Shown here piece after piece: positions 63,088 through 64,000 of a DNA stretch of 64,000 nucleotides. Each line of letters begins with the position of its first letter. Position 1 is the first letter of the stretch. The notes under the pieces are model-generated. The model saw only the letters and a list, made by a program, of their open reading frames with translations, was not told where the DNA came from and ran no database searches. The stretch comes from JABDMD01 sp965203475. Its GTDB lineage: Bacteria > Pseudomonadota > Gammaproteobacteria > UBA4575. The position numbers and the translations under genes were made by a program. The stretch lies in NCBI GenBank assembly GCA_965203475.1, contig OZ241890.1, positions 682,001 to 746,000 on the forward strand. The letters are read 5' to 3'.

Positions 63088-64000
63088 ATGGCACTTATTA
63101 CATTAAGGCAATTACTTGAACACGCGGCTGAGCATGAATATGGCGTTCCGGCATTTAACGTAAATAATATGGAACAAATTCAAGCAATCATGGATGCTGC
63201 TGATGAAACAGACAGTCCCATAATTGTACAAGCATCTGCAGGTGCACGGAAATATGCAGGGCCAATATTTCTTCGACACCTGATTGAAGCTGCGATAGAA
63301 ACCTGGCCACATATTCCTGTTGTTGTGCATCAAGATCATGGAGCATCTCCTGCGGTTTGTTTGCGTTCAATTCAACTTGGCTTTAGTTCAGTCATGATGG
63401 ACGGTTCTTTAGGCGAAGACATGAAGTCACCAATGCCTCTTGACTACAACATTGATGTTACAAAAAAAGTCACAGACATCGCGCACGCATGTGGCGTCTC
63501 TGTAGAAGGTGAATTGGGTTGTTTAGGATCATTAGAAACAAAACAAGCTGGAGAAGAAGATGGTTCTGGTGCAGAAGGAGTTTTAACAGAAGATCAACTA
63601 CTGACTGATCCAGATGAAGCAGTAAAGTTTGTTAATGAAACAAAAGTTGACGCACTTGCGCTTGCAATTGGTACAAGCCATGGTGCTTATAAGTTTACCC
63701 GGCCACCTACGGGAGACATACTTGCGATAGATCGAATAAAAGAAATAAATAAACGTATTCCGGATACACATTTAGTAATGCATGGCTCTTCTTCCGTTCC
63801 ACAAGAGTGGTTGCAAATTATAAACAACTATGGCGGTGATATGGGTCAAACATATGGTGTCCCAGTTGAAGAAATTCAAGAAGGCATTCGAAATGGTGTA
63901 CGTAAAATTAATATTGACACAGATTTGCGAATGGCTAGTACAGGTGCAATACGTAAATATTTAAATGATGCTCCTCAGGACTTCGATCCTAGAAAATTTT
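63088..64000 (+). CDS. cbbA: Fructose-bisphosphate aldolase class II (CbbA/Fba), 3' end outside window
   Basis: 304 residues are visible before the window ends. A class II (zinc) aldolase: VPVVVHQDHGASPAVC carries the zinc His pair, ALAIGTSHGAYKF and VMHGSSSVPQEW supply the other metal and phosphate ligands, and VRKINIDTDLRMA is the substrate-binding loop. It serves the Calvin cycle (FBP and SBP aldol reactions). ATG 63088 follows AAGGAACC. It continues the cbb operon. Confidence 0.96.
   Translation, partial: MALITLRQLLEHAAEHEYGVPAFNVNNMEQIQAIMDAADETDSPIIVQASAGARKYAGPIFLRHLIEAAIETWPHIPVVVHQDHGASPAVCLRSIQLGFSSVMMDGSLGEDMKSPMPLDYNIDVTKKVTDIAHACGVSVEGELGCLGSLETKQAGEEDGSGAEGVLTEDQLLTDPDEAVKFVNETKVDALALAIGTSHGAYKFTRPPTGDILAIDRIKEINKRIPDTHLVMHGSSSVPQEWLQIINNYGGDMGQTYGVPVEEIQEGIRNGVRKINIDTDLRMASTGAIRKYLNDAPQDFDPRKF

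Noticed and set aside
1..64000. CRISPR array or prophage
   Set aside because: No regularly spaced direct repeats and no phage structural, integrase or cas genes are visible.

Overview
The window is a low-GC, densely coded stretch of a proteobacterial chromosome, most likely from an autotrophic gammaproteobacterium. The evidence is gene order: surE-pcm-yqaA-nlpD, trxB/ftsK-lolA-rarA...crcB-serS, rne/rluC-sppA-maf-yceD-rpmF-plsX-fabH and uvrC-pgsA-tRNA-Gly are all gammaproteobacterial arrangements. A red-type (form IC) RuBisCO operon with cbbR, cbbX, an aldolase and two HAD phosphatases points to Calvin-cycle CO2 fixation. No nitrogen, sulfur or hydrogen oxidation genes lie in the window, so the energy source cannot be read here.

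Layout. 1-5.6 kb: an ExbB/ExbD/TonB-like energy-transducing envelope operon with TPR proteins and a GspC-like PDZ protein; its TonB/AgmX-like gene carries a one-base frameshift. 5.7-9.4 kb: fadE, a hotdog thioesterase and a decayed LysR regulator. 9.4-21.7 kb: smr, surE-pcm-yqaA-nlpD (with no rpoS behind it), a threonine block alaC-hom-thrC, tfpZ, aat and trxB. 22-33.5 kb: ftsK-lolA-rarA and crcB-serS, split by an opposite-strand glcDEF plus antiporter block. 33.5-38 kb: a candidate small RNA, MOSC, yajQ, a BI-1 family protein, tRNA-Ser with an unusual 148-bp tandem repeat and a cloverleaf-like sequence, and a pair of paralogous small proteins. 38-51 kb: pyrC, a tyrosine phosphatase, rne, the fatty-acid/ribosome cluster, a uracil-DNA glycosylase, uvrC, pgsA and tRNA-Gly.

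51-56 kb is the accessory region. The tRNA-Gly and tRNA-Cys genes, neighbours in many gammaproteobacteria, are about 2.8 kb apart. Between them is a 1.3-kb islet carrying an MNT/HEPN toxin-antitoxin pair, bounded by a 14-bp repeat of the tRNA-Gly 3' end and lacking any integrase. A second HEPN-like gene and a META lipoprotein follow, and a RelE/Xre pair lies beyond tRNA-Cys. 56.5-64 kb is the carbon-fixation locus: cbbY, an orphan gene, a phosphoglycolate phosphatase, cbbR divergent from cbbLSX, an unknown 78-residue protein and fructose-bisphosphate aldolase (cut by the window end).

Functionally, RuBisCO oxygenation yields 2-phosphoglycolate, which the phosphatase at 58 kb and glycolate oxidase GlcDEF at 28-31.7 kb could salvage. 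The most novel candidates are the minus-strand RNA downstream of serS, the structured sequence downstream of tRNA-Ser, the integrase-less toxin-antitoxin islet, and the small protein between cbbX and the aldolase gene.
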